This document shows positions 43,842 to 53,003 of a DNA stretch of 64,000 nucleotides, one piece after another (the first letter of the stretch is position 1; every line of letters begins with the position of its first letter). Below the pieces are notes generated by a model. It worked only from the letters and a program-made list of their open reading frames with translations, made no database searches and had not been told where the DNA came from. The stretch is from Microbacterium sp. LKL04. Its GTDB lineage: Bacteria > Actinomycetota > Actinomycetes > Actinomycetales > Microbacteriaceae. Where the stretch lies: assembly GCF_900102005.1 (NCBI RefSeq), contig NZ_LT627736.1:2356001-2420000 (forward strand), written 5' to 3'. A program made the translations under genes and the position numbers.

Positions 43842-45353
43842 TCAGCGCTTGCGAGCGAGCCGACGCGTGGTGCCGGGGCGACGGCGCAGGGCGCGCCGCA
43901 TCCGGGACGACACCTGCGGCAGCGGCACCGGCTGCGTCACGACGGTCTCGACCGTCATGGAACCGTCGACCGGCCCGATGACCGCGATCGGCGTCGTCGG
44001 CGTGATCGTCATGGGCGCCATCGGCATCGTCGCGAGCATCTTGTGCGCGCGGATGTACGCCGGGATGAGGATGACGGCGGCCGAGATCCACGCGAGCGGG
44101 TTCGACCACGCGACCCCGATGAAGCCGAACAGCGCGCCGAGCAGGATCGCCGCGACGGCGCGCGCGATGAGCTCCACGACGCCCGTGACCGTCGGGATGA
44201 CGGCGTTGCCGAGGCCCTGGAGCGCGCCGCGCGTGACGAACAGCACGCCGAGCGCGGTGTAGCTCAGCCCGTTGATGACGAGCATCGACACCGCAAGGTG
44301 CACGACCTCGTCCGCGCCGTCGCCGACGAAGATGCGGACGATCGGTGCGCCGAGCGAGATGAGCAGGATGCCGAGGGCCACCGCCGCGCCGAGCGCGATC
44401 CACGTCGCCTGGACGACACCGCGGCGGATGCGGTCGGGGCGACCGGCGCCGTAGTTCTGCGCGACGTACATCGACACGGCGAGCGACATGGATTGCAGCA
44501 GGGCGACCGCCAGGCCGTCGACACGGGATGCCGCGGTATAGGCGGCGATCGCCTCGCCGCCGAGCGTGTTGAGCGCGACCTGCACAGTCAGTGCGCCGAT
44601 CGCGATGATCGACGCCTGGAATCCCATGGGGAGGCCGAGACGCAGGTGGGCCACGATGTCGGCGCGGGTGATGCGCCAGTCCTCGCGCCGCAGGTGCAGC
44701 TCGGGGATGCGGCGGCGCACGAACTCGAGGCACAGGAGCACCGAGACCGCCTGGGCGATGACGGTCGCGAGGGCCGCGCCCGCGACGCCCAGACCGAGCC
44801 ACGCGATGGCGGCGATCACGAGGACGACGTTCAGACCGCACGACACGATGAGGAAGATGAGCGGCGTCCGCGAGTCGCCGATGGCTCGGATGACGGCCGA
44901 CAGGAAGTTGAAGAACATCAGCGCGCCGGCGCCGAGGAAGCTGACCTGCGTGAAGATCGTCGCGTCGGCGAGGAGTTCGGGCGGGGTCTGCAGCGCCACG
45001 AGCGCAGGCTCGGCGATCAGGGGCGCGCCGACGGTCAGGATGATGGTCGTGATGCCGCTGAGGAACGCACCGGTTGCGACGGAGCGGCGGACACCGTCGG
45101 CATCCATCGCTCCGTAGGCCTGCGCGGTGGGGATCGCGAAACCGGACGTCAGACCCCACGCGAAGCCGAGCAGCAGGAACAGGAGACTGCCCGTCGCGCC
45201 GACGGCGGCGAGCGCGTCGACGCCCAGGAGGCGCCCGACGACGATCGTGTCGGCGAAGTGGTACAGCTGCTGCACCACGTTGCCGATCATCAGCGGCAGG
45301 GTGAAAAGGAGGATGACGCGCCAGGGGCGGCCCGTCGTGAGAGAGGTGGCCAT
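43842..45353 (-). CDS. MATE-family efflux transporter
   Basis: The 503-residue protein has twelve membrane helices in two homologous halves, starting RPWRVILLFTLPLMIGNVVQ. MATE hallmarks are FADTIVVGRLLGVDALAAVGATG in the first half and EAIAAYTAASRVDGLAVALLQSMSLAVSMYVAQNYGAGR in the second, each half holding the conserved Gly-rich turn. It would export cationic drugs in exchange for sodium ions or protons. The last 60 residues are basic and cytoplasmic. The promoter region contains two dyads (45370-45402). Confidence 0.93.
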   Translation of the reverse strand: MATSLTTGRPWRVILLFTLPLMIGNVVQQLYHFADTIVVGRLLGVDALAAVGATGSLLFLLLGFAWGLTSGFAIPTAQAYGAMDADGVRRSVATGAFLSGITTIILTVGAPLIAEPALVALQTPPELLADATIFTQVSFLGAGALMFFNFLSAVIRAIGDSRTPLIFLIVSCGLNVVLVIAAIAWLGLGVAGAALATVIAQAVSVLLCLEFVRRRIPELHLRREDWRITRADIVAHLRLGLPMGFQASIIAIGALTVQVALNTLGGEAIAAYTAASRVDGLAVALLQSMSLAVSMYVAQNYGAGRPDRIRRGVVQATWIALGAAVALGILLISLGAPIVRIFVGDGADEVVHLAVSMLVINGLSYTALGVLFVTRGALQGLGNAVIPTVTGVVELIARAVAAILLGALFGFIGVAWSNPLAWISAAVILIPAYIRAHKMLATMPMAPMTITPTTPIAVIGPVDGSMTVETVVTQPVPLPQVSSRMRRALRRRPGTTRRLARKR

Positions 45354-45369
45354 GCGGGCTTTCGGGATT

Positions 45370-45402
45370 TCGAATCGATTCGAGGTCGATCGATTGTATC
45401 GA
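45370..45402. promoter_or_regulatory. Palindromes upstream of the MATE gene
   Basis: TCGAATCGATTCGA at 45370-45383 is a perfect 14-bp palindrome, followed by TCGAT at 45386-45390 and ATCGA at 45398-45402. These are likely operator half-sites, for example for a TetR or MarR repressor encoded elsewhere. Confidence 0.5.
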
Positions 45403-45438
45403 GGTCACCCTGGGAGCCGTAAGGGGGGTCGCACAGAA

Positions 45439-45466
45439 AAAGGGCGCCGATCGCTCGGCGCCCTTT
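45439..45466 (-). terminator. Perfect 12-bp stem terminator of the aldo/keto reductase gene
   Basis: AAAGGGCGCCGA at 45439-45450 pairs with TCGGCGCCCTTT at 45455-45466 around TCGC. On the minus strand it ends in several T residues (AAAAA at 45437-45441 on the plus strand), a classical intrinsic terminator 13 bases after the gene's stop. Confidence 0.9.
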
Positions 45467-45479
45467 CGCTCTGTGGGAA

Positions 45480-46379
<900 letters not shown>

Positions 46380-46392
46380 TTACCGCTCGTCA

Positions 46393-46437
46393 AGCAACTC
46401 GGGTTGACAAGACGGAAGCCTGTCAACCAAGGTTGCT
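46393..46437. promoter_or_regulatory. Nested inverted repeats upstream of the HTH-ClpN pair
   Basis: GGTTGACA at 46402-46409 pairs with TGTCAACC at 46421-46428, and AGCAAC at 46393-46398 with GTTGCT at 46432-46437. Both share the centre 46415. The inner left arm contains TTGACA, a perfect -35. The dyad is 3 bases before the HTH gene, so autoregulation by the HTH protein is plausible. Confidence 0.7.
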
Positions 46438-46439
46438 CC

Positions 46440-46685
46440 ATGGACACTCCCCGTGCGATCGACGTCGCAAGCGACACCACCGACCCGCGCGCAGGACTCC
46501 GCGCCGTCGCTTCCCTACGCATCCTCGCCGACACCCTCGAACTCCGGCAGGTCGAGGCCGCCCTGCGAACGGGCATGTCCTGGCAAGGCGTGGCCGACGC
46601 GCTGGGCGTCACCCGCCAGGCCGTGCACAAGAAGTACGCGAAGCGGATCGATCCGACCATCGAGGTACCCCGGAGGAAAGCATGA
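46440..46685 (+). CDS. Small HTH protein, partner of the ClpN-domain gene
   Basis: The 81-residue protein has a helical N-terminal half and a helix-turn-helix GMSWQGVADALGVTRQAVHKKYAKRI. Similar small HTH genes precede Clp-N-domain genes in other actinobacteria, where the pair is conserved without known role. ATG 46440 has no good ribosome site and lies 3 bases after the dyad, so it may be leaderless. It shares ATGA with the next gene, so the two are coupled. Likely a DNA-binding regulator, perhaps with the ClpN protein as sensor. Confidence 0.8.
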   Translation: MDTPRAIDVASDTTDPRAGLRAVASLRILADTLELRQVEAALRTGMSWQGVADALGVTRQAVHKKYAKRIDPTIEVPRRKA

Positions 46686-47620
46686 GCAGGATGACGACGG
46701 CGATGGGAAACGCACATCGCCTCACGCGGTATGCCATGGAGGAGGCATCCCGCACCGGCCGCACCGAGCTCGGTGTCGAGCACCTGTTCCTCGCGCTCAC
46801 CCTCGACGAGGCCGATGCCGGCCAGGTCCTCCGAGCCGCGGGAGCGACGATCGCGGCAGCCCGTGAGGCCGTCGCCGCGGAGGAGGCCGCTCACCTCGCC
46901 GCGCTCGGCGCCGCGGGGGCCGGCCTCGCACCCGGGCCCATCGCCGTCGGACCCTCCGCAGGATGGGCGTGGTCCCCCGTGGCCGAACGGGTGCTGACCT
47001 CACCGGGAGACGGAACGAGCGCCGGCATCCTGCGCCGCCTGCTCGACGAGCCGAGCGGGGCGATCGAGGCGCTGCTGCGCCGCCTGAACATGACGGCCGA
47101 CGATCTGCGTGCGCGGCTGGACGCCGCCGCGGGGTTGCCGCCGGTGACGACGGCGCGGCGGCGGCATCCGCTCGCCCGGTCGGCCGCGTCGTTCGTCGCT
47201 GCACCCGTCGACGAGACCTGGGCGCTCGTGTCCGACCCCGAGCGCCTGCCGGAGTGGGAGGACTCCGTGGACCACGTGAGCGCCGCCCCCGATGGCGACT
47301 GGGTCGCGACGCCTCGCGACGACGTCGAGACCAGACCGGCGTTCCGTCGGCTGTCCATCAGCCGGACGATGGATGCCGACACGCACCACGTCACGTGGAC
47401 GTTCCGCTACCCCGACGCCCCGAAGGCGAACGCGCGGCGCATTGGCTTGCGCCTGGAGCCGGCCGCGGGTGGAACGACGGTACATATCGACTACTCGTGG
47501 GAGCGCACGTACCGTCGCCGCAGGAGCGGGCTCGGCTGGATGATGGCGCCGCTGTACCGCGTGGCCCTCGCGATGCAGGTGGCCAGGGTGGGTGCCGCGA
47601 TCGGGGCTGCGGTGCGCTGA
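46682..47620 (+). CDS. Clp N-domain protein fused to an SRPBCC domain
   Basis: The 312-residue protein starts with a Clp repeat domain (LTRYAMEEASRTGRTELGVEHLFLAL, about residues 10-140), the substrate- or adaptor-binding part of ClpA/ClpC, but has no AAA+ ATPase. A basic linker is followed by an SRPBCC/polyketide-cyclase-like domain from about 165 (SFVAAPVDETWALVSDPERLPEWEDS and HVTWTFRYPDAP), which binds hydrophobic ligands. The fusion of the two is unusual. ATG 46682 overlaps the HTH gene. It may present a ligand or a regulator to the Clp protease; this is speculation. Confidence 0.85.
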   Translation: MSRMTTAMGNAHRLTRYAMEEASRTGRTELGVEHLFLALTLDEADAGQVLRAAGATIAAAREAVAAEEAAHLAALGAAGAGLAPGPIAVGPSAGWAWSPVAERVLTSPGDGTSAGILRRLLDEPSGAIEALLRRLNMTADDLRARLDAAAGLPPVTTARRRHPLARSAASFVAAPVDETWALVSDPERLPEWEDSVDHVSAAPDGDWVATPRDDVETRPAFRRLSISRTMDADTHHVTWTFRYPDAPKANARRIGLRLEPAAGGTTVHIDYSWERTYRRRRSGLGWMMAPLYRVALAMQVARVGAAIGAAVR

Positions 47621-47629
47621 CAGCCGAGT

Positions 47630-47643
47630 CATTCATATGAATG
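47630..47643. promoter_or_regulatory. 14-bp palindrome upstream of the sigma-factor gene
   Basis: CATTCATATGAATG is a perfect palindrome, located after the ClpN gene and 72 bases before the sigma-factor start. It looks like an operator. The responsible regulator is not obvious. Confidence 0.5.
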
Positions 47644-47715
47644 GATACTGCTAGCACTCCCGCGCGCGCTCGGCAAGAGCTCGATGCGCCCCCTGTGGAA
47701 GCGCACCATTCAGTC

Positions 47716-48297
47716 ATGTCCGAACTACCCGCGCCCGAGAAGGATGCCGCACTGGGGCGACTCATCGCCCGGTCGGCCTCGGGCGATGTCGCCTCCTTCA
47801 CCCGTCTCTACGACGCGACGTCCGCGGCCGCCTTCGCCGTCGCCGTGCGCGTCACCGGCGACCGGCGTCTCGCCGAGCAGGTGCTGCAGAGCGCCTTCGT
47901 ATCGGTGTGGCACGACGCGGGACGCTTCCGCGCAAAGCGGACCGCTGCGCTCTCCTGGATCCTCGCGATCGTGCACCGCCATGCCGTCGCCACCCTTCGC
48001 GAGGCGCGGCCCGCGGACGCGGGGGCGCACACCCCGGACCGCACCGCAGCCAGCCACCGTGCCCTGCGGAAGCTGCCGGACGAGCAGGAACAGGTGGTCT
48101 CGCTCGCCTACTTCGGCGGACACACCCAGCCCGAGATCGCCGAGATGACCGGGACCCCCCTCGCCACGGTGAAGGCGCGCACGCGCAGCGCGCTCGACCA
48201 GCTCCGCGACGCGGCGCGTCCCCTCGCCGAGTCGATCGCGCTCCCCCTCACCGGCTCGACCCCCATTCAGCCGCCGCCGACCGGCGCGGCCGCCTAG
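47716..48297 (+). CDS. ECF-type RNA polymerase sigma factor (SigK-like)
   Basis: The 193-residue sigma factor has region 2 (FTRLYDATSAAAFAVAVRVTGDRRLAEQVLQSAFVSVWHDAGRF, including the -10 contact helix) and region 4 (LRKLPDEQEQVVSLAYFGGHTQPEIAEMTGTPLATVKARTRSALDQLR) with the HTH for the -35 element. Spacing and RxLAEQVLQxxF resemble SigK/Sig19 members. Such factors normally sit beside a membrane anti-sigma gene, and none follows here. ATG 47716 begins the family-like region; an in-frame ATG at 47641 would add 25 residues of low-complexity sequence and is less likely. Confidence 0.88.
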   Translation: MSELPAPEKDAALGRLIARSASGDVASFTRLYDATSAAAFAVAVRVTGDRRLAEQVLQSAFVSVWHDAGRFRAKRTAALSWILAIVHRHAVATLREARPADAGAHTPDRTAASHRALRKLPDEQEQVVSLAYFGGHTQPEIAEMTGTPLATVKARTRSALDQLRDAARPLAESIALPLTGSTPIQPPPTGAAA

Positions 48298-48307
48298 GGG
48301 ATCCCGC

Positions 48308-49960
48308 TCACACGGCGCTCGCCATCGCGCGTCCGGCGGCGCGGCCCGAGAAGATGCAGCCGCCGAGGAACGTGCCTTCGAGCGCGCGGTAGCCGTGCAC
48401 GCCGCCCCCGCCGAAGCCGCTCGCCTCGCCGGCTGCGTACAAGCCGGGGATCGGCTCCCCCGAGGCGGCGAGCGCACGACCCGACAGGTCGGTCTCGATG
48501 CCGCCGAGGCTCTTGCGCGTGATGACGTGGAGCTTCACCGCGATGAGCGGACCGTTCTTCGGGTCGGCGATCGGCCTGGGGGTCGCGACGCGCAGCAGCT
48601 TGTCGCCGCGGTAACGCCGCGCCTGCCGGACCGCGGTGACCTGCGCGTCCTTCGTGAACGGGTTGGCCATCTCGCGGTCCCGGGCCTCGAGTTCGAGGCG
48701 CACGCGATCGATGTCGAGCAGAGCGGATGCCGCCCGCATCCGCTCGAGCAATTGCGGAACCGTGTCGGCGACGATGAAGTCCGCCCCGCGTTCCTTGAAC
48801 GCCTCGACCGGAGGCGTGGCTCGGCCGGCCTTCAGCCGCCCCGCGAGGAGCTTCAGGTCCTTGCCGGTGAGGTCGGGGTTCTGCTCGCTGCCGGACAGCG
48901 CGAACTCCTTCTTCAGGATCGCCTGGTTGAGCACGAACCAGCTGTGGTCGTGACCGTCGCGCACGATGTGCTCGAGCGTGCCGATCGTGTCGAACCCCGG
49001 GAATAGCGGCGTGGGCAGACGGTGACCGGTGGCATCCAGCCACAGCGACGAGGGCCCCGGCAGGATCCGGATGCCGTGGCTCGGCCACACGGGGCTGTGG
49101 TTCTGGATGCCCTCGACGTAATGCCACATGCGGTCGCCGTTGATCAGGTGGGCGCCGGCGGTCTCGGCGACCCCCAGCATCCGTCCGTCGACGTGCGCGG
49201 GCACGCCGGAGAGCATCGTCTCGGGGGCGCGTCCCATGCGGGTGGGCCACTGGGCGCGGACGAGGTCGTGATTGCCGCCGATGCCGCCGCTCGAGACGAG
49301 GACTGCGCCGGCGCGGAACGAGAACTCGCCCGTCTCGTTCCGGTTGCTCGGAGCACCCCGCTCGGCGGAGTCGGGTGCGAGGACCGCGCCGCTCACCCCC
49401 ACGACCGCGCCGCCGTCGACCTCGAGCCGGTCGACACGGTGCCGGAAGGCGATGCGTGCCCGGCCGGTGGCGACCCCCTCGAGCACGCGGCGGACGAAAG
49501 GTTCGAGGACGCCCGGACCGGTGCCCCACGTGATGTGGAACCGCGGCACGGAGTTGCCGTGCGCGGTCGCCCGGTCGCCGCCGCGCTCGGCCCATCCCAC
49601 GACGGGGAAGAAGCGGATGCCGCGCTCCCGCAGCCATGCGCGCTTCTCACCGGCGGCGAACTGCAGGTACGCCTCAGCCCACGCCCGCGGCCAGCGGTCC
49701 TCGGGGCGGTCGAAGCCCGCCGAGCCGAACCAGTCCTGCCGCGCGAGCTCGAGCGAGTCCTTCACGCCGAGGCGGCGCTGCTCGGGTGAGTCGACGAGGA
49801 ACAGGCCGCCGAACGACCACCACGCCTGTCCACCGAAGCTCGCCTCGGGTTCCTGCTCGACGATCAGCACGCGCTTGCCCGCATCCAGCAGTTCGGATGC
49901 GGCGACCAGCCCAGCGAGTCCCGCTCCGACGACGATCGCGTCCGCGGCATCCGTTGTCAT
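48308..49960 (-). CDS. FAD-dependent dehydrogenase, KstD/fumarate-reductase-like
   Basis: The 550-residue flavoprotein begins with the dinucleotide-binding loop IVVGAGLAGLVAASELLDAGKRVLIVEQE and ends with GLYAAGEASGFGGGGVHGYRALEGTFLGG, as in fumarate-reductase/3-ketosteroid-dehydrogenase flavoproteins. The central part holds a substrate cap (GTGPGVLEPFVRRVLEG). It resembles bacterial proteins listed as FAD-binding dehydrogenase or KstD-like; steroid activity is not proved, as no other steroid genes are nearby. ATG 49960 follows GGAG at 8 bases. It converges with the sigma-factor gene. Confidence 0.9.
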   Translation of the reverse strand: MTTDAADAIVVGAGLAGLVAASELLDAGKRVLIVEQEPEASFGGQAWWSFGGLFLVDSPEQRRLGVKDSLELARQDWFGSAGFDRPEDRWPRAWAEAYLQFAAGEKRAWLRERGIRFFPVVGWAERGGDRATAHGNSVPRFHITWGTGPGVLEPFVRRVLEGVATGRARIAFRHRVDRLEVDGGAVVGVSGAVLAPDSAERGAPSNRNETGEFSFRAGAVLVSSGGIGGNHDLVRAQWPTRMGRAPETMLSGVPAHVDGRMLGVAETAGAHLINGDRMWHYVEGIQNHSPVWPSHGIRILPGPSSLWLDATGHRLPTPLFPGFDTIGTLEHIVRDGHDHSWFVLNQAILKKEFALSGSEQNPDLTGKDLKLLAGRLKAGRATPPVEAFKERGADFIVADTVPQLLERMRAASALLDIDRVRLELEARDREMANPFTKDAQVTAVRQARRYRGDKLLRVATPRPIADPKNGPLIAVKLHVITRKSLGGIETDLSGRALAASGEPIPGLYAAGEASGFGGGGVHGYRALEGTFLGGCIFSGRAAGRAMASAV

Positions 49961-50116
49961 GCGTGCGTCTCCTTCGACGCGCCCGTCTGCGGTGACGGGC
50001 GCTGAGGAGACTCTAAGCCGCCGGGTTGCCGCGGCGGATGCACGACCGGCGGTGCGGGTGATGCCGGCGCAGACCGGCGAGGCCGCTCCCAACCCGCCCA
50101 TCGTGCAAACGTCGCC

Positions 50117-50977
50117 TCAGAGGCTGAATCCGCCGTCGCTCGTGAGGACCTGGCCGACGACCCAGGCGCCCTCGGCCGTAGACAGCCAGCCGATGAGTGC
50201 GGCGGGATCGGCCGGCACGCCGACACGGCCGAAGGGGGTCGCCCGGATCCACTCGTCGAGTCCCGACGTGTCGCGGTCGGCGGTGTCGGGATCCATGTAG
50301 CCGGTGTTCACGGGGCCGGGGTTGACGGTGTTGAGGACGATGCCGAGTTCGAGCAGTTCGGCCGCGACGGTGCGGGTGATGCCCGCGAGCGCCGCCTTGC
50401 TCGTCGCATACGCAACCTCGCCGAACATCGCGCCGTGGCCCTGGCCCGAGGTCATCCAGAACACGCGCCCGGTCGGCTCGGCGTACGGTTTCGCGCCCTC
50501 GATCGCGTCGCCCGGGCGCCGCTGACCCGACTGCGGCGGGGCGAGGCGGCGGGCGAACTCCGCCGTGAGCAGGAGCGTCGAGCGGGCGTTCGTGCTCCAG
50601 AACGCGTCGAGCCGGTCGGCGGTCATGTCGAGGATGCTGCCGTCGTCGCCGCTCTTGGCGTGATTGCAGACGAGGACGTCGAGGCGGCCGGTCAGCGCGG
50701 ACGCGGCGTCGATGAGGTCGGGGATCGCCCCGGCATCCGTCAGATCCGCCTCGACGTCGCCGAATCTCGCGTCGCCGACGAGGGCCGAGCGGATGCCGCT
50801 GCGCACCGCATCGAGGTCGTCCCCGCCCCATGGCTGGTCGAGGTCGTGAGGCCGCCAGTGCTGCACGAAGACGCTCGCGCCGAGCTCTGCGAGGCGGGAG
50901 GCTACCGCGAAGCCGATGCCGCGACGGCGCGAGACGCCCGTGACGAGGGCGGTCTTTCCTGCAAGGGGAAGGGTCAT
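50117..50977 (-). CDS. SDR-family oxidoreductase
   Basis: The 286-residue classical SDR starts with the cofactor loop KTALVTGVSRRRGIGFAVA, has CNHAKSG in place of NNAG, the active-site Tyr-x3-Lys in VAYATSKAAL, and NPGPVNTGYM after it. The catalytic serine is in FWMTSGQGHG. It is coupled by ATGA to the upstream thioesterase gene, so the two probably act on one pathway involving acyl-CoA or a hydroxy acid. The substrate is unknown. The atypical CNHAK motif suggests a divergent SDR, possibly of the enoyl/3-oxoacyl group. Confidence 0.88.
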   Translation of the reverse strand: MTLPLAGKTALVTGVSRRRGIGFAVASRLAELGASVFVQHWRPHDLDQPWGGDDLDAVRSGIRSALVGDARFGDVEADLTDAGAIPDLIDAASALTGRLDVLVCNHAKSGDDGSILDMTADRLDAFWSTNARSTLLLTAEFARRLAPPQSGQRRPGDAIEGAKPYAEPTGRVFWMTSGQGHGAMFGEVAYATSKAALAGITRTVAAELLELGIVLNTVNPGPVNTGYMDPDTADRDTSGLDEWIRATPFGRVGVPADPAALIGWLSTAEGAWVVGQVLTSDGGFSL

Positions 50978-51753
50978 CGGTGCGGCCTCACGGTGAGGGA
51001 CTGGACGACGGATCCGACGACACCGCGTTCGTCGTGGAGGACCGTGTGGGTCATGCCGAGGCCGGTCGCGCCGAAGGTGACGGTGGTGTCGAAGCCGATC
51101 CATCCGTCTTCGGGCGTGCGGACCAGGTGCAGGGTGAGGTCGAGGTTCGGGAAGGCCACCTCGCGCGGGTCGGCGCGAGGCGTGATCCCGTTGGCGATGT
51201 CGATGAGCGAGACGAGCCGCGCGGTCGTCGACACCGGCTCTCCCTCGAGAAGCGGGACGGCGGGGAGGATCCAGGTCTGTGCACGACCCGGTTCCTGCTG
51301 TCGGCGTCGCACCTCGCCGACGGTCGCGATGAACTCGCCGGGCCAGGCTGACGACGGATCGACGGGCTCGATCGTGTCGCGTGGGGGCATCGCGGGGTGG
51401 GCGGTGCCCGCGAGCGGGTCGGTGTCGCGGGTGTGCATGAGCCACGCCCGCGCGCTGAGCGCGGGCCGGCCCGCCTGCGAGAGCGTTGCCTCGACGAGTT
51501 CGATGCTCCGCCCCGGGCGCAGCACGCGGCAGGTCACCTCGACGTCGTCGATCGGGATCACCCCGAGGATGTCCACCGACAGCCGCGAGAGCTGCATCGG
51601 CTGCGGGCTGCGCGCCGCGTGATCGACCTCGATCGCATGGGCGAGGAGGCCTATCGGCGGGGCGACGTGCTGCTCGGTGACGTTCCAGGCTCCCCCGGTG
51701 AACGTCGTCGGCTGGAACCTGGTCGCGTCGGTTCGTTCGAAGTAGGCGGGCAC
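50974..51753 (-). CDS. Acyl-CoA thioesterase family (TesB-like double hot-dog)
   Basis: The 259-residue protein consists of two hot-dog halves. The first shows GAWNVTEQHVAPPIGLLAHAIE and MQLSRLSVDILGVIPIDDVE, the second STTARLVSLIDIANGITP and PNLDLTLHLVRTPEDGWIGF. The final DTTVTFGATGLGMTHTVLHDERG has the conserved G-x-G...D-x-x-G turn typical of these enzymes. It would hydrolyse acyl-CoAs; the chain length is unknown. It starts at GTG 51753 and overlaps the SDR gene as ATGA. Confidence 0.87.
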   Translation of the reverse strand: MPAYFERTDATRFQPTTFTGGAWNVTEQHVAPPIGLLAHAIEVDHAARSPQPMQLSRLSVDILGVIPIDDVEVTCRVLRPGRSIELVEATLSQAGRPALSARAWLMHTRDTDPLAGTAHPAMPPRDTIEPVDPSSAWPGEFIATVGEVRRRQQEPGRAQTWILPAVPLLEGEPVSTTARLVSLIDIANGITPRADPREVAFPNLDLTLHLVRTPEDGWIGFDTTVTFGATGLGMTHTVLHDERGVVGSVVQSLTVRPHR

Positions 51754-51793
51754 GAGTACGGATGCTACCCGTGGCCTCCCCGGCCCGGGAGAC

Positions 51794-52801
51794 TCAGCGC
51801 CGCAGCAGCTTCACGACGCCGGCGAGCGCGGCGACGACGGCGACGGATGCCGCGGAGTACAACTCGGGCCGGTGCCGCAGCGCGCGGGTCTGGATGCTCT
51901 CGCCGCGCGCGCGATCGTCGAACGCGCCGTGAGCCCCGTGGTCGCCGGGTACGGGCTCGTACAGGTTGGGCGGGGTGGTCGACGAGCCCTTGTCGGGCGC
52001 GAACTGCCCCTCCCAGGCGTTCCTGGCGAGGTACCAGTCCATGAACCGGCCGGCGACGCGGGTGCCGAGCACGAGGCCGACGGTCGACTCCCCCACCCAG
52101 GTGCGGCGGCGGGGCTTGTCCGCGACGTCGGCGACCGCGCGGGCTCCGACCTCGGGCTGGTAGATCGGCGGGACGGGCTGCGGGTGCTCCGAGAAGGGCG
52201 ACTTCACCCAGCCGAACTGCGTGGTGTTCAGGGCCGGCATGTCGACGATCGAGACGGCGACCGCGCTGCCCTCATGGGTGAGTTCGGACACGACCGAGTC
52301 GGTGAATCCGTGCACGGCGTGCTTCGAGCCGCAGTACGCCGCCTGGAGCGGGATGCCGCGGTGTGCCAGAGCCGAGCCGATCTGGATGACGTGACCGCGA
52401 TTGCGCGGCCGCATCCGCGTCAGTGCGGCGCGGGTGCCGTTCACGGTGCCGAGGTAGGTGACCTGGGTCGCCCGTTCGTAGTCCTCGGGAGTCGTCTCGA
52501 GGAACGGGGCGATCGACCCCGACATGACGTTGTTGACCCAGAGGTCGATCTCGCCGAGTTCCGCTTCGATCTCGGATGCGGCGGCGTCGACCGCAGCGTT
52601 GTCCGCGACATCGACCGAGATGCCGTGTGCGCGTCGTCCCGTGGCGCGGACCTCGGCGGTGGCGGCATCCACCCCGTCGCGGCCGCGGGCGAGGACGGCG
52701 ACATCCCAGCCGCGGTCGGCGAGTTCGCGGACGATAGCGCGACCGAGTCCTGCGCTGCCGCCGGTGACGACGGCGACGCCTCGGGATGTGGTGCTGCTCA
52801 C
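51794..52801 (-). CDS. SDR-family oxidoreductase with C-terminal membrane helix
   Basis: The 335-residue protein has the classical cofactor motif VAVVTGGSAGLGRAIVREL, a variant NNVMSG in place of NNAG and the active site Tyr-x3-Lys in AAYCGSKHAVHGF. After the core (to about 250) comes a Pro/Gly-rich extension and a hydrophobic stretch near 310-330 (YSAASVAVVAALAGVVKLL), which probably tethers it to the membrane. GTG 52801 follows GGGAGGAG. It may act on a lipid substrate, inferred from the tether. It is separate from the SDR/thioesterase pair. Confidence 0.9.
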   Translation of the reverse strand: MSSTTSRGVAVVTGGSAGLGRAIVRELADRGWDVAVLARGRDGVDAATAEVRATGRRAHGISVDVADNAAVDAAASEIEAELGEIDLWVNNVMSGSIAPFLETTPEDYERATQVTYLGTVNGTRAALTRMRPRNRGHVIQIGSALAHRGIPLQAAYCGSKHAVHGFTDSVVSELTHEGSAVAVSIVDMPALNTTQFGWVKSPFSEHPQPVPPIYQPEVGARAVADVADKPRRRTWVGESTVGLVLGTRVAGRFMDWYLARNAWEGQFAPDKGSSTTPPNLYEPVPGDHGAHGAFDDRARGESIQTRALRHRPELYSAASVAVVAALAGVVKLLRR

Positions 52802-52899
52802 GGCGACTCCTCCCGCGGGGGCCCGACTGGGCGTGATCAGCCCGAGGAGTCGAACATCGACCGCTGCAGCCATCTTTCGGTGCGCCCCGGGTCGGAGGT

Positions 52900-52946
52900 A
52901 TGCGCTTGCCAGGGGTGCGGGGATGGGGTACGAGGCGCAAGCGCAT
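52900..52946. repeat. Inverted repeat in the divergent SDR / small-gene region
   Basis: ATGCGCTTGC at 52900-52909 and GCAAGCGCAT at 52937-52946 are a perfect 10-bp inverted repeat 27 bases apart. It could be two half-operators or a hairpin in the leader of one of the divergent genes. Confidence 0.5.
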
Positions 52947-53003
52947 CGTGCGGAGGAACGCAACCCCGACTCTCGGCATCCATCGGCGGGCTACCGTCCC
53001 GGC

